This document shows positions 26,934 to 28,112 of a DNA stretch of 28,112 bases, in pieces. Location of the stretch: the NCBI GenBank assembly GCA_025558095.1, contig JAIVFI010000049.1:1-28112 (forward strand), written 5' to 3'. The first letter of the stretch is position 1, and the number at the start of each line of letters is the position of its first letter. The position numbers and the translations under genes were made by a program. The notes under the pieces are model-generated. The model worked only from the letters and a program-made list of their open reading frames with translations, had not been told where the DNA came from and did no database searches. Source of the DNA: Hyaloraphidium curvatum. Taxonomy: Eukaryota > Monoblepharomycota > Hyaloraphidiomycetes > Hyaloraphidiales > Hyaloraphidiaceae.

Positions 26934-27472
26934 GAGGCCGCAGAACAGCTCCGTGCCAACGTAGCGAAGCTTTTCTTCAACGAATTCGCCGCATTTCACG
27001 TACCCTCTCTCGAGAGAAAGATCCATCGGCGGCAGGAACCATCACGGAACAACGGGAAGGAAGGACGACACAGCATGTCCTGCACGTGGATTGTCACGTG
27101 CGCTATCCGCGGCAACAGCACTGGACACATGGTACACAATAGACCCAGCTTTCTCGTCACTCGACCCTCCAACCCAGCTTTCTCGTCACTCGACCCTCCA
27201 ACAGACGACTCATCTCGATGTGCCAAACCGAGGATGCTCGTGTACAGTCCATCCAGCGCAGGAGCTGGCAAAGACGTCTGTGCGGGACGCTGTCAGGCGG
27301 GACGCCTCCCGCGTGAACTACAACATTCGCGCTTCGTTGTTTAATAGGAGGAAGTCGCAGAAGATCGCATTCCATTCAATGTCAATCTCAATCTGAAGTT
27401 CTGAAAAGCAAAGAAACCCGCCACAGAGCAGAAACCCCGCGCCCGCAAACAACCACCGAGTCCAAGCCGCCG
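26934..27472. other. intergenic region, lower GC
   Basis: It lies between the convergent exostosin and PH-domain genes and probably holds their 3' untranslated ends. Apart from a 29-bp tandem duplication I see no gene or RNA. Confidence 0.5.
27144..27201 (+). repeat. perfect 29-bp tandem duplication
   Basis: A unit beginning CCCAGCTTTCTCGTCACTCG occurs exactly twice with no spacer (27144-27172 and 27173-27201) in non-coding sequence. Confidence 0.95.
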
Positions 27473-28112
27473 TCAAACCTTGCCCGTCCCCACGCTGACC
27501 TCCACCAGCTTCCCTCCCTCCACCTCCCTCAGCTGCACATCCACCTCCCTCCTCCCCTGGGCCCCCACCTGCCCCCCCCCCTCTCCGCGGCCCTGCGCAC
27601 CTCCATCACGGCCCTGTGCGCCTCCGCCAGCGCCCTGTACGCGCGCGCCAGCTCCCCGGGATCGTCCGCGGCGAGCGTCCACGCGCGCTTGGGGCAGACG
27701 ATCTTGAGCGCGTGCGGGTGGGCTTTGGAGAGCCGGAGGGGATCGCCGCCGGGAGGCGGGAGGAACGAGAGGACGGTGGAAAGGGGGATGATGCGGAGGC
27801 ACTGGTACTCCTGCCGTCCCCGACGTCAGCCTCATGACGGAGCCGAACGCGCACCGACGTACCTTCTCGTCCTTGTACGCCGCCACCTTGCCTCCCCTGA
27901 CCACGAACCACCTCCTCTTCCACCCGCTCCCGGACTTGCCGAGCTTCCACAGCCACCCCGCGTACCGCACCCCGCCGTCGTCCTCGCCCGGAAGCGGGGG
28001 GCCGACGATGATGTCGTCCTCGGAGTCGGCGCGGCCCGGGGGGGATGGGCGGCCGGGGGATGGCCGGTCCTCGTCCGAGGCGATGTATTCCTCATCGCTG
28101 GAGAGGCCATGC
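27473..28112 (-). CDS. PH-domain protein, 5' end outside window
   Basis: The first exon enters from the right edge with an acidic Ser/Asp/Glu/Pro-rich stretch (SSDEEYIASDED) and begins a pleckstrin-homology domain: YAGWLWKLGKSGSGWKRRWF, then VVRGGKVAAYKDEK. A 52-nt intron (27862-27811, GTACGT...GCAG, phase 0) leads to EYQCLRIIPLSTVLSF, HALKIVCPKRAWTLAADDPGEL and a final helix. PH domains bind phosphoinositides or protein partners at membranes. The usual Trp of the last helix is not obvious; a Tyr stands near its place (LARAYRALAEA). After the helix a run of ten C on the + strand (27572-27581) seems to shift the frame: the tail ending LVEVSVGTGKV at the TGA (27475-27473) needs a one- or two-base change there. 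The rest of the protein is outside the window. Confidence 0.7.
   Translation of the reverse strand, partial: HGLSSDEEYIASDEDRPSPGRPSPPGRADSEDDIIVGPPLPGEDDGGVRYAGWLWKLGKSGSGWKRRWFVVRGGKVAAYKDEKVRRCAFGSVMRLTSGTAGVPVPPHHPPFHRPLVPPASRRRSPPALQSPPARAQDRLPQARVDARRGRSRGAGARVQGAGGGAQGRDGGAQGRGEGGGQVGAQGRREVDVQLREVEGGKLVEVSVGTGKV

Noticed and set aside
1-28112. CRISPR arrays or bacterial operons
   Set aside because: No regularly spaced short repeats were seen, and the introns and gene layout are eukaryotic.

Overview
This is a very GC-rich window of nuclear DNA from a microbial eukaryote. Several genes need short GT-AG introns (44-123 nt) to read through, starts sit in Kozak-like contexts, and there are no operons. 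A Zn2Cys6 regulator, F-box proteins, a SUR7/claudin-like membrane protein and a Crypton-type transposon with an Ndc10/GCR1_C-like protein all point to a fungus, perhaps a GC-rich basidiomycete. The exostosin-type glycosyltransferase, the bacterial-looking sugar enzymes and the many intronless genes leave a GC-rich alga (for example a red alga) possible. I cannot settle the host from sequence alone.

Layout. Bases 1-2555 hold the 3' part of an unknown Cys-rich gene, a small membrane protein with a cluster of N-glycosylation sequons, and a spliced four-helix SUR7/PalI-like protein interrupted by a 36-nt poly-C run. Bases 3077-5629 encode an intronless 850-aa F-box/leucine-rich-repeat protein. 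Bases 7560-5857 (minus) encode a Zn2Cys6 transcription factor with an unusually long loop between its two zinc-binding halves.

The centre of the window (7612-18462) is two head-to-tail, almost identical copies of a 5,424-bp Crypton-like element. Each copy carries one six-exon gene for a 1,157-aa protein. Its residues R502, K528, H629-x-x-R632, W655 and Y665 match the tyrosine-recombinase set with Cre-like spacing, and it has a C-terminal GCR1_C-like DNA-binding domain. Each copy also has a 1.2-kb non-coding tail with degenerate ~153-bp repeats, a right end with a perfect 26-bp palindrome and clustered GCGGTCAG motifs, and a 3-bp ACA core shared by all three junctions. The array sits 51 bp upstream of the start codon of the Zn2Cys6 gene.

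To the right are a shortened CaiB/BaiF-type CoA-transferase gene (minus) and, divergent from it, a glutathione S-transferase gene broken by an exact 10-bp tandem duplication. A second F-box gene needing two frame changes follows. Next comes a compact carbohydrate cluster: a bacterial-type FAD-dependent oxidoreductase with five frame changes, a convergent NAD-dependent epimerase fused to a sugar-isomerase TIM barrel (two frame changes near its end), and a divergent, intact GT47 exostosin-family glycosyltransferase. The window ends inside a PH-domain gene (minus).

Working together: the recombinase gene and the terminal repeats form a self-contained mobile unit. The FAD enzyme, epimerase-isomerase and exostosin plausibly made and transferred a modified sugar, but two of the three now look damaged. 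The near-identity of the two element copies argues against a high random error rate, so the breaks may be real.
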